Shown here: piece after piece, positions 9,953 through 20,593 of the stretch | How the letters are laid out: each line of letters opens with the position of its first letter | How positions within the stretch are numbered: position 1 is the first letter of the stretch | Assembly: GCA_002179805.1 (NCBI GenBank) | Contig: NAVB01000527.1 | Span: 1-26,380 of the forward strand | DNA from: Acanthamoeba lenticulata | Lineage: Eukaryota > Discosea > Longamoebia > Acanthamoebidae | Direction of reading: 5' to 3' | Length of the DNA: 26,380 nt | Notes under the pieces: generated by a model | Seen by the model: the letters and a program-made list of their open reading frames with translations, nothing else | Database searches by the model: none | Told to the model about the DNA's origin: nothing | Translations under genes and position numbers: made by a program

Positions 9953-11335
9953 ATGGAAGGGAGCACAATCACAGCCTTGGCCAACTTCGAAGGCGAAACA
10001 GACGCAAGCGGCCGCAAGCACGGTTGGGGCAAGCTGACATGGGATGATGGAGATAGCTTCGAGGGCGAGTTTGAGAATGATGAGAAGGTCCGCGGCATCT
10101 TCATCTGGAGCACGGGCGACTCCTACGAGGGCGACTGGGAACACGACCTCATGCACGGCCGGGGTCGCTATAACTACGCCGACGGTCGGTCCTACGCGGG
10201 CAACTGGGAAAAGGGCTACCGTCATGGACGTGGTACGTATGTTTGCTGCTCTCCTTTCCTCTCCGTGCTTCCTTCATCTTGCACAGCACCTCACTCGATC
10301 GCCCTCTCAGGCACATTCCGGTGGCCCAACGGCGATTGCTACGAGGGTGAGTTCGTGCACGACATGTGCCATGGCGTCGGCGTGCACACCTACGCGGACG
10401 GCAAGCAGTACAAAGGAGAGTGGAAGGACAACAAAAAGCACGGCTACGGCATCATGTTCTGGCCCAAGGGATCCAAGACTGAAGGTATAATGACCATTGT
10501 TCATCACTCGACCGGACGTGCTCGTTGGCTCTTATCACGATGTCGCTGCATGTACACAGGCATGTGGGAGCACAACCTCTTGACCGGAGTCACAGCCTTC
10601 ACCGAGATGAACGGTAGCCGCTTCGAGGAGAGATGGAAAGACGGTGCACGCGATGGTTCCCGTAGACCGCTTAAACGTACCGGTACGGTTCCGTTGCTGT
10701 TCTTTGTAAGGAAGCTCGTTCTTGCGGCTTTCCCTTCTCTTCTGTTCTTGTCTTTGTTTAGTAGTAACGGTCGCTCTCGCGGAACGCGTACAGAGGCGGA
10801 CATGCACGCAGTGCTGCTAGCATCAGAGCCACCCAAGTGGGCCAATGACTCGGACTTCAGCTCCTGCTACAAGTGTGATGACGTCTTCACCTTCCTGTTA
10901 CGGGTTCGTTGTTTCTCTGCGCGTATAAAGCTCGAGCTGCAGTTGACTGATTATTATTTTTTATGTTCTTCAGAGGCATCATTGCAGGCTGTGCGGTATG
11001 TGCCGTCCTCACACTTTTGGTGATACCGAAGAAGATCTCGGGTCCAGTGCTCTTATACTTACCAACCCACGCAAAATTGAACGTGTGTGTGCTCCATTCC
11101 AGGCCTGGTGTTTTGCGAGAAGTGCTCTTCGCGGACGCTCCAGCTGCCACAAATATCGCCGATCAAGCCGCAGCGCGTGTGCGATGAGTGCTTCCTCCTC
11201 AAGAAGACGTCGGAGGTGCTCGCCCTCATCGACGCTCTCCCGCCCGCCGACCCCATCGGCCAAATCGACTCGGCCAAGGACTCGGCGACGGCACCGACCG
11301 AGCCACCAGCGACCAGCGAGCAGCCGACAAGCTGA
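9953..11335 (+). CDS. MORN-repeat protein with C-terminal FYVE zinc finger
   Basis: Six exons: 9953-10232, 10311-10484, 10560-10676, 10794-10903, 10974-10995 and 11103-11335, giving 311 residues. Residues ~15-185 hold about seven MORN repeats, for example YEGDWEHDLMHGRGRYNYADG and YKGEWKDNKKHGYG. MORN units bind or organise membranes, often acidic phospholipids. Residues ~205-270 are a full FYVE domain: WANDSDFSSCYKC, RHHCRLCG, VFCEKCSS and RVCDEC supply the WxxD, R(R/K)HHCR and RVC motifs and eight Cys/His zinc ligands. FYVE domains bind PI3P on endosomes, so a role in endosomal or phagosomal trafficking is likely. The RHHCRLCG core comes from an exon of only 22 nt. The C-terminal ~40 residues are Pro/Ala/Thr-rich. 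The gene converges on the next with 81 bp between stop codons. Confidence 0.92.
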
Positions 11336-11416
11336 ACACGCCTCTCTTTTGTGTTGTTTCGTGTTTTCCAAAAAGTCTTGTTCTTCGTTCGCTTGCCGCG
11401 TGTGGCACCAGACAGA

Positions 11417-12625
11417 TCAATCAGAGCCGGAGATGGCCTGCTCCTTGGCCTTGAGGAGCTGCTCGATCTTCTTGTTGTGCTCGTCGGTGACCTTCTGGAC
11501 CTCGTTTTCGAGCTTCTTCATGTCGTCCTTGGAGATGGCGTCCTTGTGCTTCTTGAGGTCCGTCAGGACGTTCTGCCGCGCCCGCCGGACAGAGTTCTTG
11601 CTCTCCTCGCCCAGCTTGCTCGTCTGCTTGACCAGCGACTGCCGGTACTCATCGGTTGCCCTGTCCATTTAACGGACGCGTCAGTTACCACAAGACTAGC
11701 CCGCGCGTGTGTGGGTCTGGAGGACGCACTTGGGCAGGCGGACGATGATGTTGTCGCCGTCGGTCTGGGGGTTGAGGTCCATGTCTGCGTCCCGTAGGGC
11801 ATCGACGATCTTCTTCATTTGCTGTTGTTGCAGTGGTGGAGTGAGTGGATGTTGGTCGTGGCGTAACAACAACACGCCAAGGTGGCGGTGATGATGAAGG
11901 GTTCGAAGAAAAACGCACGTCCTTCTCAAAGGGCGTGATGGCCAGCGTGAAGGCGTCCTTCACGTAGACGCTGCCCTTCTTGGCCAACGGCGCGCCCTCC
12001 ACCTTGATCCGATTCAGGATCTCTGTGCCGTGTCACGCACCAAACCAAGAGAAGGCGTGAGCTATGGTCCACCTAAACAGAGGAAGAAGAGGAGAGCGAA
12101 CCGGTGTTGGCGCGACCGACGCGCAGCTTGGCGAGCTCCTCCGTCAGCCAGTCCAGCGAGCGCTGCAGTGGGAAGGCAGTGGTTAGCAGTGGAGGAGAAG
12201 ATGGAAGGGAAGGACGTCGGGCACCTTCATCTGCGACGAGAGAGAATCCTTTGTTTGGGTCATGAGTTCCGAGACGGACACGGTGGGGCCTTCATCATCG
12301 TCCTTCTTGCCTGTCCAGCCAAAAGGCGCAAGTGTGAGGAAATCAAAAGAAATGGTGCCGACAGAACAGGACAAGATGCAAGACCTTTGCCGCCCTTAGC
12401 CTTGGCGTAGGAGGCTCGCTGAATCCATGTGAGGGACACAGCGCTGCTGGCCGGCAGCTGGTCTCTGCCCGAATTGATCCGTGCACAGAGCGGAGTGGTG
12501 CAGGTTCGCAATCCCAAGATGGGGGAAGCAGTCGTTGCCAAGGAGCGACTCGCACCCACTGCAGGCTGCACGCTTACAGCGCCAGAGCGAATCGTCCACA
12601 ATCGTCCAGCAACAGATCTCCTCAT
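11417..12625 (-). CDS. Mitochondrial ribosome recycling factor
   Basis: Six exons on the minus strand: 12625-12385, 12310-12225, 12162-12102, 12022-11919, 11821-11730 and 11660-11417, giving 275 residues in phase. The first ~80 residues are rich in Arg, Ser, Ala and Thr and nearly free of acidic residues, a mitochondrial targeting leader. The RRF core follows: LTEELAKLRVGRANT (helix 1 with the RxGRA motif), VEGAPLAKKGSVYVKDAFTL, LNPQTDGDNIIVRLPKAT, EYRQSLVKQ, then the long C-terminal helices SVRRARQNVLTDLKK, ISKDDMKKLENEVQKVTDEH and LLKAKEQAI. RRF acts with elongation factor G to split post-termination ribosomes in bacteria and organelles. An acidic linker, GKKDDDEG, joins leader and core. 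Its ATG lies only 51 bp after the stop of the upstream same-strand gene. Confidence 0.93.
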
Positions 12626-12676
12626 CGTGGTTTTTATTTAATTTTAATTTTATTTCCCCGACCATTTCCTCTCACC
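12626..12676 (-). promoter_or_regulatory. 51-bp spacer holding both a gene end and a gene start
   Basis: This is all that separates the stop codon of the endoglycoceramidase-like gene from the ATG of the recycling-factor gene on the same strand. Read on the minus strand it is A/T-rich and carries two AATAAA poly(A) signals, at 12654-12649 and 12638-12633. The recycling-factor promoter must therefore lie at least partly inside the upstream gene. Confidence 0.6.
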
Positions 12677-14982
12677 TCAACGGCGGGAAGGGAGCTTGGC
12701 CAAGTGCCGGAGGAAGGCAAGCTCGTCGGAGGAGGATAGCAGAGAGACAAAGGCAGGAATGGCGTCGGGCTTATTCCGCAAGGAAGTGAGAGCCTTGCCG
12801 AGAGAGGTGAAGGCATTGAGCATGGTCTTCACATGCCGCATACCCTCGGCGCTTGGCAGCTGCTCTCGCTTGTCCGAGGTCGCCGTGCGTGCGCGCTTGA
12901 GGCCAGCTGAGCTGGACGGCGACGACGATGAAGACGATGGGTTGGGTGCCACCCAGATCTCAGAAGTGCCGTCGCCAGTGCAAGTGATGTCGGCTTGACG
13001 GCTGCCGTCGGGATTGTTGTTGATCATGAGCGCGTTGTTCCCTCTGATGGTGACATCCCCCACGGAAAAGGGCGGCACCCAGAGGAAGGTATCGCCCAGC
13101 GCGTTGGTCCCGACTGGGCTGTAGACGAGCGCGAAGCTGCCGTCGAGCGGGTCGTAGTGGTAGTACTGCAGCTCGTCAATGTTGAGCTGCGGGTAGGTGC
13201 GCGCCAGGATGCGCTGGCGCCATGCCAGGAGGGGTCCGTTCTGCTGCATGGTGCCGTTGATGACCACCGGTCCTGCGTAAACCGTCCACAGGTCGGTCAG
13301 GCCCGACACATTGTCGCCCATGTTGGTCTTCCAGCTCCACATGGTTGACCCAACCTGCGACCCTCTTCCCCTTTAGTACATGTTTGATAGACTGGGGGGG
13401 GGGGACAAGAGGTGTTGGAGCGCGTACGAGAGCCCTCTCCTGCGCCTCGATGGTGCCCTCGAGGGTGATGTTGTCAAAGTCGGCCAGCGTGCCAAACTCG
13501 GTGACGAGGACAGCGGCGTTCATCTGGTAGGCCTCGTAGGTGGCCGTCGTGTAGGCAAAGTCGTAGGAGGGAGGGTAGTACGAGTTGTTCATGGGGAGCC
13601 CCAGGGCCTGGTCGATGGTGAACACGTGCGTGTAGACGTGCGGCGCGTAGGCGATGTTGGCGTAGGTGGTAAAGGGCACCGACTTCTGCACGGAGAAGTC
13701 AAACGTGTTTCGGATGGCCATCGGCTCGAAGAAGAAGATGTGGTTGTTGTCGTTGATGCCGAGCGACGGGTAGGCGCAGCCGGTCCCTGTGGGCTGGGAG
13801 GACGGACAAGTGGGCAGCCCGTCCCGTACGCCCGTGATGGCCTGGATCACGCGAGCGTAGAACGGGTACAACAAGCGTGATGAGAAGTCGATAAAGTCCC
13901 AATGGAAGCCTGGCAGGGGCTCGTTCATGATCTCGTAGCCGATGACGGTGCTCTCGTTCTGGAACCGACGGGCCAGGAAGGCGATGGCGCCGATGTAGTG
14001 GTCCTGCAGGCCAGGCCCGGGGGCGTCGCCCTGGGGCAGGCCAGGGATGACGAAATTGTTCCAGAAGTTGTCAAAGGCGGCCATCACGGCCAAGTTGAGG
14101 GTGTTGACTCCAAAGACGGCCAGCGCCGGCCAGCCGTCGGTCTCGACGGCCCACTCGGGCGCACCGTCGCCTCCGTCTTGGGCAACGAGGTAGGGCGGGT
14201 ACTCGATCGCCTTGTCGCCGATGATGTAGCGCGAGTACTGGTCCTGGTGCATGTCCAGCAGCACGTAGATGTTCTGCTCCTTGGCCCATTCCACCACCTG
14301 TGCGATGCGGTCCAGGTACATCTGGCTGTAGTTGCCCGGCTGCGGCTCGAGCAGGTTCCAGTTCAGCGTGAGGCGCACCAGGTTGAATCCCATCGCCTGG
14401 CCCAGGCCGCGGCAGATGAAGGGTCAGGGTCTCATGTGGGGCGCGTATGAGTGGGAGACGAGCGTACCCGCATCTGCGCAAAGTCGTTCTGCGAGTAGTC
14501 GGACGACGAGACATACATCCCCTTCCCCGCGTCCACCTGGCACACCGGCGGCGCCGAGTAGGAGACATTGTTCTGAGGGCACTTTCCCACATACTCGGCA
14601 GGGTCTGGGGTCATAGGGCTGGTCAGTCTTGCTCTGGCTCGTCTGTTTGGGTGAAGCCGTCGTACCGATTGGCCTGCGGAAAGGGTCGAGTTCCCTCTGG
14701 CCAAAGTCCACGTTTACGCCTCGAAGGATCACCTGACGACATTGGTTGGTTGGTTCGTGTGAGGCGTTTATGAGAGGCAAGTGAAGATGCCTAGAACCAA
14801 AAGGGCCGCACCGCTTGTCCTGCCCGGCCTCCCACTGCGGAGAGATAGAACCGGCCAAACTCGTGGTGCACGTTGATCCATGGCATGCTGTCCCCTGATT
14901 TCGCCGCTTGGCCTCCGGTGACCAAAATCATCACCAACACAGCACATGCTACAAGAAGGGAAGCGAAGTGGGTTGCCCTCAT
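12677..14982 (-). CDS. Secreted GH5-family endoglycoceramidase-like glycoside hydrolase
   Basis: Five exons: 14982-14812, 14732-14666, 14604-14468, 14396-13428 and 13354-12677, giving 673 residues in phase. A classic signal peptide opens the protein (hydrophobic LLVACAVLVMILV ending in GGQAA). The GH5 barrel shows VILRGVNV, MGFNLVRLTLNW, the family marker LLDMHQDQYS (about 172-180), EIMNEP with the presumed acid/base Glu284, APHVYTH, and VTEFG with the presumed nucleophile Glu425. DMHQD plus NEP plus TEFG is typical of endoglycoceramidases, which cut the oligosaccharide from the ceramide of glycosphingolipids. A C-terminal domain of ~200 residues follows (WSWKTNMGD, LVYSPVG), then a Ser run and a basic tail. 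Secreted or lysosomal location is inferred; it would suit digestion of bacterial or host membranes. A cellulase-like specificity is less likely. No glycolipid anchor is seen. Confidence 0.88.
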
Positions 14983-15284
14983 GGTCGCTTGTCTGCCTGC
15001 GGGCACTCAGGCAGCTCAGTGGCTGCGTAACAATTTAAATCAAGGAGGAGGAGGGGACTCACCCACGACGGCGTGCGCCTTTATGTCTCGTCTTTGAATC
15101 TTCTTCTTCTTAGTCAGCTACCGTGTTACATGTTATAGAAATATCCATTAAAGGTAAAACACATTCCTTTCTTGAATTCCCCTGCGATGATCCGGGTTCG
15201 GCTCGTTGTGTGTGCACGCACTCGTCGCACAGCTCAGCCCCCAACCAATCGTCGTTCCCCTCCCACCCGTCCCTCCTCCTCTGC
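14983..15284. other. Intergenic region between the endoglycoceramidase-like and LIM genes
   Basis: On the minus strand this 302-bp stretch carries the 3' UTR of the LIM gene and then the promoter of the endoglycoceramidase-like gene. No gene or clear element is visible. Confidence 0.45.
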
Positions 15285-17562
15285 TTAGTTGCCCTTCTTG
15301 TTGTAGGCCGGGATGGCAAAGTCCCCGAATTGCCACCTGTCCCGGATCGACTTGAAGTGACCCTGTGGTGTGTGTGCAATGGGCCGTTGTGAGCACGAGA
15401 TTGGGAAAAGGAAGGAAGGAAGGGATGTCGACGAACCTGCTGCTTGAGGCCTTCGATGGACAGGTCCTTGCCGCCCTTGCCGTTCTTCTGCTGCTCGGCA
15501 AAGCGCATGGTCAGGTTCCGGACGCGCGAGAACGACGTCGACTGCGGCGTGCCAGCCGCCTGGTCTCCGCCGAGCGAGGGCGAGGTCGACGGCGAGGTTG
15601 AGGGCGACGCCTCCTTCGCCTTGGAGGCCTCGACCTCCCTTCGCCGGGCCTCGGCGGCCTCGGCGCGCGCTTTCCGCTCGGCCTCCTCCTTCTCCCGTCG
15701 GGCCTGGGCCGCGGCCTCCTGCTGCTGCCGCCTCTGGCGCTCGGCCTCTTCCCGCTCGCGCTGGGCCTTGGCCAGGGCCTCCTCCCGCTCACGCTGAGCT
15801 CGGGCCTCGTCGGCAGCCCGCAGCTGTTGCTCTTGCTGCTGTTGCTGCTCCTTCTCGCGCTTCTCCTGCTCGGCCGCTTCGGCGGCGGCGACGGCTGCGG
15901 CCTGCTCGGCCTGCCGCTTCTGCTCCTCAAGTTGCTCCTGCTCGGCCTTCTTGGTCTTCTGCTCCTCGAGCTCGCGAGCCGCCTGCTCACGCGCGGCTTG
16001 CTCGGCCGCAGCGGCGGACTCGGCCTCGGCCTGCTCCCGCGCGCGGCGCTTCTCCTCGATAGCGGCGCGTCGCTTCTCTTCGACCTTCTCGCGGGCCTCG
16101 CGCTCTTCCTGCTCGCGCACGCGGTTCTCCTGCGCTTCCCGCTCTCTGCGCTCGGCCTCTTCCTTTTGCTGCTGTGCGGCCGCAGCGGCCGCGGCCTCCT
16201 CCTCTCGCTTGGCCTGGGCCTGAGCGTTCGCCTGGGCTTGGGCCTGGGCCTGTTGGTCGGCCTCCTTCTCGGCGCTCTCCTTCTTGTCGTGCTTGCGGAG
16301 CTTGCTCTTGCCTTTGTCCTTGTGGGCCTCGGGCGCTACCTCGGCCTCCTCGGACGACGACTTCTTCTGGTGCTCGTCCTTTGAGTGGCTGCAAAGTCCC
16401 CGAGACAACCCAACGTCAGCATCCTCAGCCACCGCAGAGAGATAGGGTCGGGACGGCACCTGCGTAGGAAGACGCGCTTGGCCGTGGTGCCCGGCCCGGA
16501 CGCGATGCGCTCAAAGAACGAGCGCCGCTTGGAGTAGCTCGTGTCCTCGTCTGCGTGGTCATGAAACGCCCGCGTGAGCGTTCACGCACAAGAAACAGAA
16601 GCAAACTAGGCGGGCTTTGTGCGGTACCGGGAGTGAGCGACTTGCGGGCCTGCTGCGCAGGCGTGAACTGGTCCTCCGCCTCCCTGCAAGCGTCGTCATC
16701 ATCGCCATGCCCAAGTCAACAACCACCACAACAAACGACCGCCATGAGACCCGCGGGCGCAAGCTCGGCGTCGTACCGGAGGAGGGCGGTGGTGGTTCTG
16801 GGCGCTGGGGGCCGTTGCACCACGTGCGACTGCACGCGACGCAGATCCTTGCCCATGCCTGTCCAGCAACAACAACAACCACGACGACAATGAGGCACAC
16901 GACCACATGTACGATTGATGAGCCGAAATAGAGCGAAGAGGAGAGCGTACCCTGGGCCTCGACCTCGGCGGACATGGACTCGAGCCACTTGGCCTTGGGA
17001 TCCGACTGGCCCTCGAACGCTCTGTTGTGAGGGCGCGGGGTGAGAAGAGACAAGACGAGACACGCGGTGGGAGGAGGCGGGCGTGTCCGCGAACCCGTGG
17101 TAGTTGCCGCTGCGCGCAAACAGCTGGCGGAAGTGGGGCTTGCAATAGAACTTGCCGCCGAGGGCCTTTTTTGTTGCCAACGACGACACGTCAGATGCGC
17201 CAGATCTACGCGTTCAACCTTGGGGGGGGGACCGTACAGCATAGCTGCCCAGCTTTACAATGCAGTTGCATTCGGCGCAACGCATGCACGCCCTTCAGGA
17301 AAACAACAAAGTGAGGCCTTGCCGTTTTCGTTCTTTTTGTGGTGGTCGTTCTTTTTTGGCCGAGAGAGGAGGAAGAGTACGCACTTGTGGAAGGTCTGGC
17401 CGTCTGCATCTGCGCGCTCGGCTCCGTATACTCGCTTCCCACAAACTGTTCAGTCAAGTACAAGCACAGCGGTGAGAAGAGCTGCCTCGTGACGAGGCCA
17501 ACACAACCGAAGCCCTTTGGGTGCTGACCTCCACAAGGCACGACGCCTCCGATAAACGACAT
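15285..17562 (-). CDS. LIM-domain protein with long charged coiled coil
   Basis: Ten exons: 17562-17529, 17445-17385, 17292-17238, 17165-17095, 17021-16951, 16858-16777, 16683-16628, 16550-16460, 16388-15437 and 15362-15285, giving 516 residues in phase. The LIM domain occupies ~10-61 with a complete ligand set: C10GVC13, H31KAC34, C37, C40 and finally C58KPH61. It is followed by LFARSGNY, typical just after LIM domains. Then come a linker (GQSDPKAKWLESMS), a Lys/Glu-rich region, an Ala/Gln-Ala run and ~270 residues of E/K/R/Q/A heptad-like coiled coil. The end is IEGLKQQGHFKSIRDRWQFGDF plus PAYNKKGN, which looks like a conserved terminal motif. LIM domains are protein-binding zinc modules, common in actin-associated scaffolds, so a cytoskeletal role is likely. 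Exon 1 is 34 nt and splits the first zinc knuckle. Divergent from RIO3. Confidence 0.9.
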
Positions 17563-18117
17563 GTTGGTGCTAAGTGTGGCGAAAAGAAGAGTGTGACAAC
17601 GTGTGGAGTCTCGTTGCCGGTTGCCTTCTCAGCTCGCTGGCGGAATGGAGTCCGTTGGTATAACGTGCAACTCCCCTTGGTGCTCCCCGTCCCTTATTAA
17701 AAAATGCTTCGCAAAGTTGGAGCTCGACGAAGAATGACAAACACGCGGAGCAAGGGAAGCTGTTGGAGCGGAAAAGCAAGAACCAGTCTCGTTGAAAGTG
17801 CTTGCAGGACATTGTGCCGGCAAACCTCTGAAACCCAATGCCTGCTGAGACGCCGGCTCCCACCGGTAAAGGGAAGGCCTTGGGTGGAGCGGAGCGTCAC
17901 TAGAGAGCCCCACCACAGAGCAGAAAAAATACAAAGAATGGCAGGAATGAAAGAGAAAAATCGTGAAAGGCCAGATTCGCGGAATGTCAAGCTCACCAAA
18001 GTGCATTTTCATATTTTTCTGATTTTTCCGCTTTTTCATCTGCTGGCGCTCGTCTCGTGTTGAGTGTTCGTGTCTTGCCCGAGAGGTCTCTGCACTGCTC
18101 TCTCCCATCTTGTCAAC
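17563..18117. promoter_or_regulatory. Divergent intergenic region between the LIM and RIO3 genes
   Basis: This 555-bp region separates two divergent start codons and should contain both promoters. It includes A/T-rich patches near 17695-17705 and 17995-18035. Open frames cross it on the minus strand, but they continue antisense through RIO3 exons and show no family motif. No other element is evident. Confidence 0.45.
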
Positions 18118-20298
18118 ATGAGCGCTTCCCAGGTACGCCGTTTCCTGTGCCCCGTTTGTACGATGCATGAATTGATGACCTCTGGCTTCAGGTGGTCCAC
18201 GGATTTGCGGCATCGCCCGCCGAGGAAGATGACTATCAGCTGGCCCTGCGCCTACAGAGGGAATTCGACGAGCAGGAGCGGCTCGCGACCTCGGTGAATA
18301 GTCAGTTTGTAATTCGAGATGACGAAGAAGAGGAAGAATTTGAGCAGCCCGCCTTTCACAAGCAAGCACCCGACGAGGAAGAGGTTGAGGCCGCGGCCCC
18401 AGCTGACCACGACACCACGGTGCTCGACGCCGACTTTGCCCTGGCGCTGGCCCTTCAGGCTGAGTTCGCGGCCTCCGAGAGCGGTCCCGTCCGCCGCCCC
18501 GCGCCATCTCGCAACGCCCATGAAAAAGGTCTTCTTTCCACCTCCCTTTGCTGGGCCAGCTCAGCACTTGAGGCTCACGCGCGTCGCGCGGTCGTGCACT
18601 GCAGTGTCGTTCGTGAGCCGGTCGCACCACAGCGAGCAGCAGGACTGGACCTACCTGGACCACGGCAATGACGAGGACGATGATGACGAGGACCACGATT
18701 CAGACTACGACTCAGACTACCAGGAGCGCTACCACAACCCGCACGCCCCGCCGAGCAAGCCGCACCACCAGGCGGGCAAGGAGCACCGCAAGCCGGCCAA
18801 GGCCATCACCACCAAGCACGACCCGACCATGGCCGCCCTGGCCAACGCCTCCAAGATGGAGCAGGTTCGGCACCCTGCTCGCCGAGCCCGCTGGCCCTCT
18901 GTGATGGCCAACGCTCGCTGTGGTGGTGATGGTGGGCGGGTGGTGGACTGCGCAGTATGTGGACTCGGGCGACGTGAAGGGCGTGCTGGTGGCCAACTCG
19001 GCCTTTAACTCGCTCAAGAAGGACTCCTCAAAGCACAGCACCGAAGTCAGCCGCAAGCGCAGCAACGTCAAGGACCGGTCGGCGACTGACTCGGTCCTCG
19101 ACGCCGCCACCCGCATGTCCCTCTTCAAGGTGCGGCCCTCCTCTCTCTTCACTCCACTCCTCGAGGACTTGGCAGCTCACTCAACGCGCGCGCACAGATG
19201 CTCAACGCGGGCGTGCTGGAGGAGCTTAACGGCGTCGTGAGTTGCGGTAAGGAGGCTCACGTCTACCACTGCGTCGGCGGCAGCTCCAAGTGCGTTTCAC
19301 TTCTTTTTCTCTTCAAATTTTTTTCTTTATTTAATAAATATCAATAAAAATAGTTGAATTTACAATTAATAACGGACTTGGTTGGGGGGCATCATTGCCA
19401 CAGGGACGTGGAGGGAGTGAAGAAGGGGGAGGAGTATGTGGTGAAGATCTACAACATGGACATGAGCCACGGGCGATTCAAGGACCGGGCCAAGTACGTG
19501 GACGGCGAGTTCAGGTACCGGCACACGGCGACGCAGACGTCGCGCAAGGCCATCAAGGTGTGGGCCGAGAAGGAGCTTCGTAATCTGAAGCGGATCACCA
19601 ACGTGGGCATCCCGTGCCCGCGGCCCGTGCTGCTGCGGAAGAACATCCTGCTGATGACCTTCATCGGCCTCAACGGCGTGCCGGCGCCGCGTCTCAAGGA
19701 CGCCAAGCTGTCCGACGCCAAGCTGCGCGAGATGTACATGCAGTGCATCCTCGCCATGCGACGGCTCTACCAGGAGGGCCAGCTGGTGCACGCCGATCTG
19801 AGCGAGTACAACATCCTCTACTACCGCAGCAAGCTTTACTTCATCGACGTCTCGCAGGCCATCGAGAGCGACCACGAGAACGCGCTCACCTTCCTCCAGC
19901 GCGACTGCGAGGTCATCACCAAGTTCTTTGTCCGCAGCGGCGTTGAGAACGCCATGTCCACGCAGGAGCTCTTCAACTTCATCACCGACCGGTCGATCAC
20001 GTCCGACAACATCGACGCCTACCTCGACGCCGTCCAGCGCCGGCGAGCCGACAGCGCCGACGGCCCGCCTCCGACCTACGAGGAGCAAGTCCAGGCCGGC
20101 GTCTTCTCGCGCCTCTTCATCCCGCGCTGCCTCAGCGACGTCAAGAATCCGGCCCAGGAGATCGACGCCGTCCGTCTCGGCGGCACGCCCATGCTCCACG
20201 GCTCCGTCACGGGCCTCCGCTCCGACCTCACCGGCACCAACACCGTCCCCGAGATCCTCTCCCAGCAGCCCAGTGACGCCTCTTCTTCTTCCTCCTGA
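18118..20298 (+). CDS. RIO3-type atypical protein kinase
   Basis: Six exons: 18118-18132, 18192-18528, 18605-18864, 18956-19129, 19198-19289 and 19404-20298, giving 590 residues in phase. The N-terminal part has two helices resembling the LA..LQ.EF motif of RIO3 proteins (DYQLALRLQREF, DFALALALQAEF) and an acidic Asp/Glu run. The RIO domain follows: SCGKEAHVYH (ATP loop, 277-286), YVVKIYN (Lys307), a WAEKELRNLKR block, LVHADLSEYN (catalytic Asp424) and FIDVSQA (metal-binding Asp441). HADLSEYN plus IDVSQ are RIO signatures; the N-terminal helices favour RIO3 over RIO1. RIO kinases act as ATPases in late 40S-subunit maturation, and RIO3 associates with pre-40S particles. Exon 1 carries only five codons. 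Intron 5 (19290-19403) has a very AT-rich core. The Thr/Ser-rich tail after ~540 is not part of the fold. Confidence 0.93.
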
Positions 20299-20593
20299 TC
20301 CTTTCCTTCATTCCATTCTCCTCGTCGTCTTCTTCATTTGAAGAAGAACTCTTGAATATAAGATTCATTAATCCATGAACGAGAACGAACATCTTGTGGG
20401 ACGTCCACCAGCCCACGAGGAGGAACAATGGGCCAAAGAGCCACATGCGTAAAAGTTTGAAATGCTTTCAAACTCCGTCAGGCCTCGGCGTGTGTAGCAA
20501 CGCGTGTTTGAGCTTGTTGCTGGAGAGAACGTTCCTTCCCGTTCTTTCCTCCTGGACTCCAGAAGAACCGGCACCGCACACAGGCCAACTAAG

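Noticed and set aside
11351..11797. 148-codon plus-strand frame with Leu/Val-rich sequence
   Set aside because: It is antisense to exons 5 and 6 of the ribosome recycling factor and crosses one of its introns.
15827..16384. Leu-rich frame on the plus strand resembling a membrane protein
   Set aside because: It is the antisense of the Glu/Gln/Lys codons of the LIM-protein coiled coil; the Leu runs are an artefact of that repeat.
17629..18696. 355-codon open frame on the minus strand across the LIM/RIO3 spacer
   Set aside because: It runs antisense through RIO3 exons 1-3, and its Arg/Pro/Ala-rich composition is what antisense of GC-rich coding sequence gives.
19366..20199. 277-codon minus-strand frame opposite the RIO kinase domain
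   Set aside because: It mirrors a verified RIO3 exon codon by codon and contains only Val/Leu/Asp/His-rich shadow sequence.
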